From contig OENT01000754.1 of assembly GCA_900239685.1 (NCBI GenBank), positions 1-64,000 on the forward strand: DNA of 64,000 nucleotides, given 5' to 3'. The notes beneath the pieces are model-generated. The model was given only the letters and a program-made list of their open reading frames with translations. It was not told the DNA's origin and made no database searches. Positions 23,359-34,458 of the stretch are shown piece after piece; position 1 is the first letter of the stretch, and each line of letters starts with the position of its first letter. Position numbers and translations under genes: made by a program. The DNA comes from Rotaria macrura (lineage: Eukaryota > Rotifera > Eurotatoria > Philodinida > Philodinidae).

Positions 23359-24108
23359 TTTATTCATTAGATTTTGTTTGCCATTGAAAGTGTCACTTAC
23401 TATTGGTCATGATACAGATGAGAAGTGTCGATCGATTTTTATTTAGCTTTTATAGATTTAAATTTATAATGAATTTAACTGTTACAATTTTATCAGAATC
23501 TTATGTATTTATTCAAATCGAGCGCATCATGTAAATTCAATTTAAATCAATTTAATTGAATTAAAGTTCCATAAAAGTGTCAATAAATGAATTTAAATCG
23601 CATAAGAAATAATTAACCTCAGTTAAATGAATTTTAATTTATTTTGAGCTGTTTTATATTGAATTTTTATTAATTTAAGTTAGATTGGGATCCGTTTATA
23701 GAAAGTGAAAAGTATTGAAAACTTAAATTTTTAAAAAATTTAGAAGTTTTTAAAATTCAGTTTTGGATTCATGAAATTTTTGTAAAAATAAATTTATACC
23801 TCTAAGTAGAAATTTTGTTTTTGTCAGGATACCCACAAATTTTGTTTAATAGAAACAGAAAACTTAACAATTTAGACGTATGTAATTATAGTTCATTGAT
23901 ATATTCACTGCTTCACAACTACAAGTTTATCTGACCGAATCTACTCTACCGCATTAAAAACCAAAATGAATTGGAACGCGTTCAGTAAGAACCAAAGTAC
24001 CATGAGGAGGAATCAGTTGGCGGAGAGCTTATATCAATAGGAGAGAAACGGGTTCAAGACCATCATAGACTTGAAAATAAAAAGAAGAATGATTTTTTTT
24101 CATCTAAA
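23359..24108. other. Intergenic, nothing recognised
   Basis: Very AT-rich, with many TTAAAT/AATTTAA words at 23450-23780. No gene or transposon terminus was recognised. Confidence 0.45.
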
Positions 24109-24342
24109 CAAAAACGCGTTCTTATCGGGAAAAACGGGTTCCTAATGAATGTATTGTGAAAGGACTATTAGCGCTCTTTCGAAACACGAATTTTCTCTCA
24201 AGAATGGTTCTTCTAACATAACGCTGTCGGGTACGAAAACACGTTCTTTTTATTTGAAAGAACGCGTTTTTCATTACGAAAGCGCATCTGAAAAGGTCGA
24301 AAAAAGCGTTTTCACAACGTGTTCTCATCCGTTCTGTTTTTG
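24109..24342. repeat. AACGCGTT-rich motif array, possible MITE
   Basis: The tract is dense in GAACGCGTTTT, AACGGGTTC, GAACACGT and similar words, and starts with CAAAAAC and ends with GTTTTTG. Two overlapping open frames (24149-24343 on + and 24122-24370 on -) are a by-product of the array. No target duplication was found. The CpG-containing motif is unusual for the surrounding DNA. Confidence 0.4.
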
Positions 24343-24692
24343 AGATTTTTTTTTCATGGGCAGAGTTCAATATCGATTCTTTTATTCATATGTATACAAA
24401 TCTTTGTCATTTAAAAGTTCGATAAATTAAAATAGTTTCATTTTTCTATTCACACATCACAATAGGTTTTTTTCTAATGCACTAGTAAAATAAAAATCAT
24501 GCCTAGTAGATTGTGAAGGTCGTACAGGTGTGCGCTTTTCGTATTCTGTTCGATTATATTCATAGTCAGAGCGAAAGAAAAAAGCAGCGTGCTCGTAAAA
24601 ATGGGTTTTATTTTTTTCCTCAGACTGACATTACTATCGCCATCGTCGTTCGAATTACGTAGAAATCGCTTTTACGAATAGCTTCTTGTTAG

Positions 24693-25515
24693 ATGGCAGC
24701 AAAAAAGGATGGGCAACTTAAACCAGACGACAACGAGGCTTTGCTTTCATACGATGACCATGTTATTTTTACTCATATTAATCAGTGGGAAAATCATTCG
24801 GTTGCAAAAATTCATATAGCTGCTCAGCAAGCGCGAGATGATTTGAAGCAAATTTTCAATACGAAACATAAAGATTTTGCTAATTTATTAAATGAAATAA
24901 AGCAAGAGATCGATACAGATTCAAGTCAAAATATATATCTTACTAAATGGACAGAAGAATTAAATAAATTTCGACAAGATTTATCAAACTTATCAACAGA
25001 TATTAATTTAGTTCATGATAAAAATGAAACACCTATTCATTTAATTAAAATTCGTCATAGAAATCATAATCAACTGCCTCAAAGCGATGAAATAACGGTA
25101 ATCTGAAAAGTATTATTCTTGTTTTTTTTCGTCGTATTTAAATTTCAAAGTTTATTTTTCTGTAACAGGAAACATATATAGATGTAGCTGGAACGAAGCT
25201 TATAGCATTAAGTACCTTAAGTGATGCAACATTGAGTGAGCAAAAACAAATGCTAGGTGAACGACTGTTTCTACTCGTACAACAGATTGAACCAACGTTA
25301 GCTGCAAAAATTACTGGCATGTTTATTGAATTGGATGTAAAACATATTTTAAGATTGTTTAAATCGAAGAGAATACTTAAAGAAAAAGTCAGTATCAATT
25401 TATTCGTGATAATGAGAAGCTAACGTTCGAAATTCATCTTATTTTATAGATCAAGGAAGCAGTTGATGTACTTCAAGCTTATCAATATAAACCATGTTAC
25501 GTCAAAAAAACATGA
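24693..25515 (+). CDS. Coiled-coil protein with C-terminal PABC/MLLE domain
   Basis: Three exons, 24693-25097, 25169-25387 and 25450-25515, join in phase 0 with GT/AG junctions (introns 71 and 62 bp) to give 229 residues. Residues 1-135 are polar and helical (heptad-like around 40-115), with no named domain. Residues about 155-222 are a clear PABC (MLLE) domain. Motifs LGERLF and VQQIEP are followed by KITGM, and the last helix ends in KEAVDVLQAYQ. MLLE domains bind PAM2 peptides in translation and deadenylation factors such as eRF3, PAIP and TOB proteins. They are known mainly from cytoplasmic poly(A)-binding protein and UBR5. No RNA-recognition motifs are present here, so this is not an ordinary PABP. 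The name-giving MLLE residues read MFIE. A competitor or adaptor for PAM2 proteins is an inference. The 5' limit could extend if an exon was missed. Confidence 0.85.
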
Positions 25516-25740
25516 TCTTTACTTTGTTCTTGTCATTAGAAAAGAACTATCGACTAACATTCGATTTCATCAATCGAAGTTCATTTATGAAAAATCATTT
25601 TGTCACATATGTCTCTGATTGACTTAATTTTGAAAAGAAATTGTTGAATATTTCGATTCATGTTTTTTGAAGAGTTATTCATGATTCGAATTGATAAATT
25701 TTATGGTTAACAATGAACTAGAAAATTAAAATCCATTATC

Positions 25741-25766
25741 TCTGTGTGTGTGTGTGTGCGTGTGAT
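25741..25766. repeat. TG microsatellite
   Basis: A short TGTG run interrupted once by GC, in the intergenic DNA 3' of the MLLE gene. Confidence 0.85.
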
Positions 25767-25903
25767 TGATATTATATTCTATGCCGCTGTTCTTGAGCTA
25801 CAAATGGAATTAAGTTCGAATGAGAGTAATAAATTTATGTGGTAAAAGGCAATGATCAGTTTGAATATAAAATTGATTAGAAATAAAATGAAAGTTTTCA
25901 ATC

Positions 25904-26346
25904 CAAGGGGGAAACGGCGGACTTATGGTATTGTGAATCTGAAAAAAATTATAAAATCCACCAGCAATTTCCTATTGTAAATGAAGGACTTTCGAGCTGA
26001 AATTCTTATCATAGGTAGACCTCGTTGTTCTTAAAATATCCTGAAAGTTTCAACGTAAAAAAATGTTTCCTTATTAAGATAATCAACTTTCAAGAAAAAA
26101 GGATTTTCTGACCGTACTCTGAAATATGAGTCTTGTTTGCGATTGCGATCGCACTATCTTCAGAAGAAAACATCTGTTTATGCTGAAACTTTTAGAATAT
26201 TCTAAGAATCACAAGACATACAAATGATAAAAATTTCAGCTCAATATTCCTTCATTTTTAAGAGGATATTGCTGGTCGATTCATTTTCAAAATCCGAAAA
26301 TCCGAAAATTCCAAAACAAAATCCGAAATCAACCGTTTCTCCTTCG
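25904..26346. mobile_element. 443-bp foldback hAT-like element with exact 8-bp duplication
   Basis: The left end CAAGGGGGAAACGG and the right end CCGTTTCTCCTTCG pair with two mismatches. The identical 8-bp TTTCAATC lies on both sides (25896-25903 and 26347-26354). Inverted similarity continues inward for nearly 200 bp on each side, for example ACCAGCAAT near 25960 against ATTGCTGGT near 26270 and GAGCTGAAATT against AATTTCAGCTC, so most of the element folds back on itself. No coding capacity. The first 12 bases equal those of the element at 21906. Confidence 0.9.
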
Positions 26347-26354
26347 TTTCAATC

Positions 26355-27944
26355 ACATGGCTTACTTAGTTGATATGATTTAGAAATTTAATGTATCTTG
26401 TGGAAAAACTCAAGATTTCGCTCGGGTGCTATTTTCTTCGTACGAATGGAAGAATAATTGACGTAACTCTTAAGGTATTTTCTTCAAAACAAAAGTGTTA
26501 TCAGTGGGATTGTGATAATATTCATTAAGCAAATAATATTTGTATCTTTTCTAAAAAAACCAAATGTTATTCGCTTAAACTTTAGAAAAAACATATCAAT
26601 TTGATCCTTACATGCATGCTGTGTTTGTCAATTACTGTATGCAATTATGCTTAGAACCAGTTACGATTCTATGTTACTTCATAACTAAATTGTTTTTCAT
26701 ATTCTGAGACGCAAAAGAATGTTAGATTAAATCCAGGTTGCTACATCGTGAGGTAGAAAAAGTGGACAGTTTATCGAAAAGAAACAGTAAAAACACCTGA
26801 AAAAGCGGAAAATAGGGGAAAACTTTACTATAGCTGGGCTTTTGAGTTTTTTATAGGTTTATGAAGTAAAAGTCGATTTAGATGAAGATAATCTGTGGAT
26901 TCATAGGCATCCCTTTTAGTTTCTGCAGCTATATGTTTACCTGATTGTAGCATTATTGTTGCTATTTTCGATTTTCATGATCGTGCTCATTCTCAAATAT
27001 TATCTCATTATGCATTTGTTACAAAAAAGTCGTTTAAATTTTCGGATTTGTGCCTTTTTTCTGTGTCAATGTAGCAGAGTCAAAAATGGGTCAGCGGAAT
27101 TAGCTATCAATGGAAAGTGGAATGGTGCTTTTACTTTATTAATCTAGACTGGAAACATTCTTTCTTTCATGTAAAAAAGTTTTATGTTGTGCCAGTAAGT
27201 AAGCAGATTGATTAATAACTATCATGACAGACCATGTAATAGAGTGATCATGGTTTCTTGAGCAATATCAGATTTTTCCGTATGTCGAATTGTGAAGAAC
27301 CAAATGAGTCTTTTAACCGAAAAAGCAGAAAAAAGCGGGAAAATGGTAAAAAAGCGGAAGAGGTGGCAAATCTGGTTAAATCATAGAAAATATGTATGAT
27401 GTTTTAATGGAAATTAACCAATTAATTTGTTTCTTTCAAATTTCATGACCTATCATAATTAATATACGAAAACATCATCGAAATGAATCAATGAGAATAG
27501 CCACATGTTGAACACTTATACATGAATGGTATTTATCAATTGTGAATGTTCAATTTATAGGGATCGTGAAGTTCTTTGGTAAAATTATACAAAGTAGTAT
27601 AGATCCTTATGCAAATCATATTTTCATTGGAATAAAAAAGAGAAGTTATCAAATGTACAACAAAGAAACTTGTGAGAATAGGTCATGATCATTAAACATA
27701 TATATACATCGACGCCGTTTAATTCTCATAAAATCAAGTTCGTTTCCTTTTATTTTCATTGCTCTTTCGTATACTCTCAGTGGATTTTTGTGACATTACA
27801 TTTGAACTGAAAAAATTCTTTAATGTTAAAAACGTTGTTGTACAACTTGTAATTTGTTAGATCTTTTCATTGTAATTAAATTATTGAAAGAATAAAGAAA
27901 TAAAGAAATAAAAGTTCAAAGTGTACGTGCCCATGTAAAACATT
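26355..27944. other. Intergenic, nothing recognised
   Basis: AT-rich DNA with GCGGAAAA words around 26790-26830 and 27320-27370 that may be repeat remains. The frame at 26956-27147 begins with a hydrophobic stretch but has no support as a gene. Confidence 0.4.
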
Positions 27945-28150
27945 CCGAAGTGGAAACGACCGGTTCCTGGACATTCCGGCAATATCATGGAAGCAGTATT
28001 CTCGTAAGAAATTTTCTGTTTTTTCCAAAGATTTCCGGTCCGTTCTTACCGGAAAGCACAGGAATTTGGCAGAATCCACGAGAAAAAGATTTGGTCAGTT
28101 TCTGACCGGAATACTGCTTCCATGTTCTAGCGATTTCCGGTGCTTTCCTG
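27945..28150. repeat. TTCCGG-rich inverted repeat, probable MITE
   Basis: CATGGAAGCAGTATTC at 27986-28001 is exactly complemented by 28109-28124. Outside and between the arms TTCCGG, CCGGAA and ACCGG recur. The tract is richer in G+C than its surroundings. Ends and target duplication could not be fixed. Open frames across it on the minus strand are ascribed to the repeat. Confidence 0.55.
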
Positions 28151-30576
28151 CAGGATCTGGAGGTTGAAATCATACTCCTGGGTGTTATTGGCAATTGTGC
28201 GCAAAAACTGATGCAGGTGTGGGATGCAGTGAAGAGAAATGTATATGTTTCGGAAAACTTCAGAAAATCTACAACTATAACCTTTCAGTTGGCGTGCCTG
28301 GAAATCCACTTTCGACTAATATCAACGCATGATGACATCGTTCAAATTGAGTTCAGGGTCAACCATATTCATGGTTTCGTTTACGAGAGGAGAATGTCAA
28401 GAAAAGGCAACATATTGATCCTGTGCTAATCAACATGTATGAACAACTCACAAGCTATTTCATATATTCATACACGGATCTATAACAGAAGTGTTGCCAA
28501 ATAATTAATAACACTCTTTCTGATAATGGGTAAGCGATCACTGATGTTCTTTTTGTCTGCCATTCAAAAAAACAATATTTACAAGGTTATGAGAGTTCTC
28601 TATGTCATCATTAAAAATTGTAAAATATTATCGTATCATGAAACTACCTAGTAACTCAGGAAGTGTTAGCCGTTTCTAATGAAAAGAATTTCAAGCAAAA
28701 CGAAACGAATCAGATGACATTTGACATTTGACATGAAGTAAGCTGTCTTGATGTGTCTTTGCCGGTATATGTGTCATTATTAATGATGCAACGTCTGACT
28801 AAACTGTTGACGCAATCTAATTGCAATGTTTCAACATCAGCAGTAATAGTGCAGTGAGAAGTAACTCATTTTGACAGCCTCGATTATATTTCAACAAGAT
28901 GAAAAAGAATGTGGTAATCCCATTCTTGAATGTTAATCAACACTTTTGATACATTTCTTGTTATTTCAATGATGTTTGCAGACACAGAATTCATTGATAA
29001 GAGACTTGAATAATAATGTCTTAGAAACCTCAAAGAAAAATACACTTTTCACATCCTGTTCAGATTTCAAGAACTTTTCCAGCGAGTAAATTGAATCACC
29101 CGAACCATGTTGAAAATTATTGTAAGTACGTTATAACTAGTGTTACCGATTTTTTCATTTATGCAACAACATTACGGTTTCGAAGAATTTTCAAACTTGA
29201 ATTAATGTTTTTGTAATCTTTTCAAGTCATCGTACTACTTCAAACGTTTTATTTGTTTCAACGGAAATAAATCTTACCTAACTATCACCGATGGACTGAG
29301 CGAAAATGGGAGTAAGACGGTTTTTCATGGCAAGTGTCTGATGCAACTAGGCTTAAGAGAAATAAAAATTTCAGTGAGTCAAGATGGGGAACATCACTGG
29401 CATGTAGTGAGAGTTGAAACGAAATCATCATATATTTGTCTAGAATAGAAATGAAGACTCTATCTATCCATTAGCTGAATACTTAGCAGTATATGAAATA
29501 GACGTCCTAGCTATCAAAGATAGGTATTTTAACTCAAGAGCGTAACTTAAATCTGAAATCAGAGGACCGTGGTTGAAGTAGTGGCGAACTCAATATTCAT
29601 ACGGATTACATTTTCCTATCTTTAGAGCCGAATTTCAAAAGCAGAGAGTTCAATGTTCCATATCTCACCTCCTCTTGATACGGCTCGATGTCATCGTCGA
29701 GAAGAAGAAAAGACACATGTCATGTGTACGTTCAAGGGTAATGTAATCAAACTGGAAACATCTATTGCAGCATCATCACAAAAACTACCATATGATTATC
29801 CAACCATTTTAATATAGAAGTAAGATTCCAAACCACAACAAGTTTGAGCGATAATTTATGGAATCACTGGATTATATCAACAGAATGGATGACTCTAATC
29901 TATCGATTATTATACATAAAGTGAGTATGAAAAGTGATATTTTTCTGGATCCATATAAACTATTTAAATATCAAATTTATTACCGGTTACCGTATTCAAT
30001 CATAGAAATGCATCTAATTCAACCTATACATGCATAAAATATTTTTTCACTCTGTTATTGTCGCCAAACGAAACTAGAACTAATTATTGATATTATATAG
30101 TTCTCAATGACGACTAATAAATGCTACCTTGTATATTCTTGTTCAGTTTCGCGCCTCACTAATGATTTCTCTAATGTTGAAGATTTCAGCATAAATTTTC
30201 TCTTAAAACACATTCACATACTCAATCCTTTGAAAAACTATTCAAAATGAGACATAAGAGCCTGTGTGTAATTATTCACTTCGTTCTCCGCTTCTTTCTA
30301 AATATAGAAATGAAATATTCAACGATGCAATGTTATTTTCCTTTTTGTTTTCTCACTGCAGAATTATTCATATGGATTCATTTCAGTCAACGAATAGATA
30401 ACAGATCAATCGAACGAATGAGTCATTTTATTGAATGTTTGTTGGTAAAAGTACCAAAAAGAAACCTATTTGTGGATTCATTTTATATGAATCCAACAAA
30501 TCATAATGTATGAGGGAAAAAAAAGAGTGATCATTAGTGAGAAACTCTGGAAAAACTGTAGGATTCGGTAATCGTT
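28151..30576. other. Intergenic; one orphan open frame noted
   Basis: No gene is supported. An 80-codon stretch without stops at 29206-29448 (+), with polar protein-like composition (contains SVSQDGEHHWHVV), has no ATG and no clear splice partners. The frames at 28211-28429 and 30247-30513 have no domain. Confidence 0.35.
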
Positions 30577-30939
30577 TTAGCTGCTTGGTGCGATCGAACG
30601 AATGCCTTGATTATCGATGACAAAAAGCCAATCAGGTTCAATCATACGCACACCGTCAAACGGTTCTTTGAGTTGCAGTTGCTGCCCATCAGTAAGAGTG
30701 GCTTCAATCGATACAATTTTCGAGTTTAGTTCACACCCGCCAAGCTTGACAACTCTTGACTCTGCTCTATGGGTTTGACCTGCAGATAATTGCACTTCTT
30801 TTTGATGAGGAGGACTGTTTTCCTCTTCACCGGGATGTATGAAATACACCACACGAACTTGAACTTTACCATCGGAGTCGTTACGAATGGAACAGCTTTT
30901 AACAAATTTCGGAGTACCAACGCAACCTCTACAGCACAT
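30577..30939 (-). CDS. Small conserved-looking hypothetical protein
   Basis: A single-exon minus-strand frame of 120 residues beginning MCCRGCVGTP. Composition differs from neighbouring noise frames: it is balanced, with alternating hydrophobic and polar residues that suggest beta strands (VQVRVVYFI, IVSIEATL, WLFVIDN). There is no signal peptide or membrane segment. A Cys-rich start, a central loop with HPGEEE and a final Ser-rich tail are visible. I do not recognise the family. A cytosolic beta-sandwich protein is the most that can be inferred. It has no neighbours within 2 kb. The shorter overlapping frames on both strands are shadows. Confidence 0.6.
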   Translation of the reverse strand: MCCRGCVGTPKFVKSCSIRNDSDGKVQVRVVYFIHPGEEENSPPHQKEVQLSAGQTHRAESRVVKLGGCELNSKIVSIEATLTDGQQLQLKEPFDGVRMIEPDWLFVIDNQGIRSIAPSS

Positions 30940-33047
30940 ATTTGTCTATTACCAGCGTTGCTTATTGGTGCAGTGCAGTTGCAAATTTGAGCGAGCCAAC
31001 TATCGAAAGAAATGCTTCACAATCGAACGATACGCTCACACGTGAATCTAAATAGCTGAACCGTGACTTCTTTATGAAAGATATGGAGAGACAGGTATGA
31101 AGGTGATTAACCGATTCATCGTATAAATGAATTAATGCTACGATATAGAACGAGAAAAAACACGTTTTGACTCTCATAAAAGCTTCACAATAAAAATGTA
31201 CAGAGTGAATAGTGAACAAGTATAGTTGATAAGATAGCGGCTTCATCTCAATCCTATTCCCATCTTGAAACAGGCTCTAAGGACCTATTAGGAATCCTAA
31301 TAACTAATGCTAGCAGGGACTTTTCCACTTGATCGATTTTCTTCTCAATATGTATTTAAGGGTCTGCAAAGATAGTTGCTTAGGCAGAGAAAGAGGAATT
31401 CTCCTAATTATTTTTGACCCTTCGAAGCAGGAACGTCATAGAAATATGAGTTTTTTTAATCAAAACTTAATTCAAATCTGTATACTAATAACATCCTAAT
31501 GCGACCCAAACAGCAAGAGTAAACGACGATCTTACCAAAATCATAATAAGATCTTTCGAAATTCGAACTTAAGAAATCCTAACCAGATTCAAACCGTATT
31601 ATAGCAATATTTCGTATTTACATGTATTTATCTATATTTTCTACTGAAAAATTTGGTCTACTATCAACACTTCTATTGAAAGATTTTCAAAGGTAAATGT
31701 TTATGGATTTAGATGTCAGATCTGTTGGTGTTTATACAGTAACAACATGAAAGTGCGAGGCAAATTATACAGTTTTGTGAAACTGAAGAATATTTTGAAA
31801 GAAAATAATTAGTGAAAGGTTTCATTGTGTGATTGCTTATATAAAACACAGTGATTCCTTCTAACAGTAGTCGAGAACTTGATGAATAGTATTCGTAGAG
31901 TAGTATTTATGAGACACGTGTGTGGCCCTGATTTCGATATTCATGATGTAGTAAACGTTTCAAATTCATAGACCAAGAAGTTTGACATTAGACATGAAAT
32001 AGACAACGCTTGATAGTAAGTGATAAATATACGGAAGGAACTGTCATCTTTTGAAATTCAACATATTGCATATGTTCTTTTCATATCATGACGCTTAAGA
32101 AGACGTTTGAATTACGGATTTGAGTTTCAAATGAGATGTACCAACACTACATCCCAAAGGAATTTCTCCTGACAAATATTAGGACTACTTTCTTGTCTTT
32201 CTACAGAAATACAAAGCTAACTACATTTATTTAGGCATGGTAAAGGAATCAGATATTGAAATTCTACTTATCGTAAGTTTGTGTAAAAATTCATTCATAA
32301 TGAAGTAATACAATTTTCAACACGTATAATTATTTTCTTTTGTAAATGAATTGTGATTGCCTATTTTCTATAATTGGCAAACAAAAAACAAATCATGTCA
32401 CCCTTCCCAGAGCGTTATCTACAGTCCATCTTTAATTGTACAGCAATGAATTGTTAAATGTAGATGAGTGAAGCCTTTTTTGAATATTAGATGCATTGTT
32501 TTTTCCTCTTGAATTTCTCTGTCTGTGATTTATTTCTCCTTCAATGGCATTGCAATAAATCTCGAATTCTTCAAAAGCACACGATGAAAACCAACATACT
32601 TGAGTTTTCATTCTTATTAAATTCATATAATTTCGGTCGTTGAAAATCGTCTATCTTGTGTTTGAATCGAAGGGTATTGAGGTACATGTACCGATTGAGT
32701 CAAAGAAAACTCTATAAGAACTTTGTTTTTTTTCTAAACTTTACGCGGTTAGTATATTGATCTACTTTAGATCTTAGAGAAAAAAAAAGAAATAATTTAA
32801 ATGTATCTTTCCACCGCTGCACTCAACTGTGATTGAAAGTTATAGATTATTTTAAATAGAATATTTGAGGTTTTGGCTGTGGATTCCTAAAAATATGTCA
32901 TGCTCGATTATGATCGCATTGCGTTTTATTTCCATACGGTTTATGAGCATGAATAGTCGGACGATATTGACTACTCCAAAATCTCTGCTATGTTCTATAG
33001 TCACTTTTAATATGTCGTTGTGAAACTAATTTTTCATTTGTGTGAGT
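30940..33047. other. Intergenic, nothing recognised
   Basis: About 2.1 kb of AT-rich DNA. The frames at 30962-31246 (-) and 32432-32626 (-) show no domain. The promoter of the small minus-strand gene should lie just above 30939, but no motif was identified. Confidence 0.45.
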
Positions 33048-34388
33048 CAGAGATGGGCACGGTTCAGGTTTTTCAAAATTTAAACCGAAGCAAACCGAAA
33101 AATTCTGAAACTCCACTACAGACGAATTATTAAAACTATGTGATCTTTATTTGAACTCGCTCATCATGTTCTGGATGATTGTTATCTATTATATTTATGT
33201 TTGTATAAATCAATATATTTTTAGTTATTATTTTATTTTCCTAGTGCATGTTCAAAGTAGTGAGGTTTATATACGTATCGTACAAAAAGGAAAATTAAAA
33301 AAACACTATAGGGGGCAGAAATAAATATGAAAACAATACGAGAATATCAAGAAAATTTCTCAAAATAAGTCAGAAATATCATTTCTCGATTTTGTTTAAC
33401 GTTTTTGAGCATTCTTTTTATTGGAGTCAATGTTCCTAAAGCGAATGGACTCTCCATAAGTCTTGGTTGGGAGTAGGGTTGGTACTTTACTTTTTAAACT
33501 TTTGTAAATTAAATAAACAACTTACTGTTTACTTTAGTAAAAGTAAATATACGATTTGCTATTTACCAAGTTAAATAGTAAAGAATTTTTTTCATTTTGT
33601 TTACTTTTTGAAAAAGTAAAGTAAATGTACCACCCTTAATTGTGAGTGTAATATCTCGATCATTTTTCATCGTAAAATAAGAATTTTTATACCACAGGCA
33701 CGAAAACCAAATTCTGAATCTGCTCATATAAAAGAATATTTCATTTTTCTAATAAAACTTTTAGTAATGATTGTTACAAAATCAAAGATTAAAAACATTC
33801 CCTTTATGTGCATGTCCTTAACACGAACGCCGATGAATAAAATGTTCTTAAAGCGAACGACCAAGAGAAGAACAACCGGAAATGAAAAGATTAAAATATT
33901 CATCTATTCCTGTGCACAGATTTTCATGAAATCTGTTATAATATTATCATTCGATTCTTCATCTTTAGTTCTGTTATTCCCTACCGATTCAACAAGAACA
34001 TAAAAACTAAATTTGGGAAGATATATTTTCTTTGACCTCAGCAAAACATCAGGTTTCTGGGTTTATTCATACGGCTTTAACAGGTAGAGGAAATCTAGCT
34101 ACACCATTCGATAGAGCTGATCGAATTTTAGTTGGAACAAGAATGAAAATTTTGTTAAATGCTCCAGCAAGAATTGCTGGGGAAAATAGTCGCATCGGTT
34201 GCTAACTTCACCTGTGTAGAAAATAAATCAATAACTTCATTGCTAATTACGACATCGGTTGACTAGTCACTTTAATTTTTCTTCGTATCTTCACACTAAT
34301 TTAAATTGCATCAATTTAACTAAGAACCGAAACGAAACGAAACCGAGATATTTTTGAAAAGCTGCGAACCGAACTGGGCCCATCTCTG
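33048..34388. mobile_element. 1.34-kb hAT-like element with ACCGAA-rich ends
   Basis: The left end CAGAGATGGGC and the right end GCCCATCTCTG are perfect 11-bp inverted repeats. Just inside both ends there are arrays of CCGAA/ACCGAAACG words. The flanking 8-mers GTGTGAGT and TTGTGTGT agree at 6 of 8 positions, a possible old target duplication. No transposase was recognised. A 64-codon stop-free stretch at 34011-34204 (+, ending TAA) looks protein-like and may be a captured exon or a transposase remnant. A smaller element is nested at 33474-33638. Confidence 0.65.
33474..33638. mobile_element. 165-bp nested MITE with a TTTACTTT array
   Basis: The ends are TAGGGTTGGTAC and GTACCACCCTTA. Inside each lies TTTACTTTTT or its complement. 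The flanks GTTGGGAG and ATTGTGAG share 5 of 8 positions. The body repeats AGTAAA/TTTACT. It sits inside the element at 33048-34388 and is therefore the younger insertion. Confidence 0.6.
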
Positions 34389-34458
34389 TTGTGTGTAAAT
34401 CAAAAACGTCATATACAAAACACGGAAATAGTTTTTAGAATGTTTAGTATAACCTATA

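Noticed and set aside
29206..29448. 80-codon stop-free stretch with protein-like composition
   Set aside because: No ATG, no clear acceptor or donor with matching phase and no recognisable family. Kept only as a note.
33767..34003. 78-codon frame inside the ACCGAA element
   Set aside because: Lys/Ile/Ser-rich, no transposase or host domain, and interrupted context.
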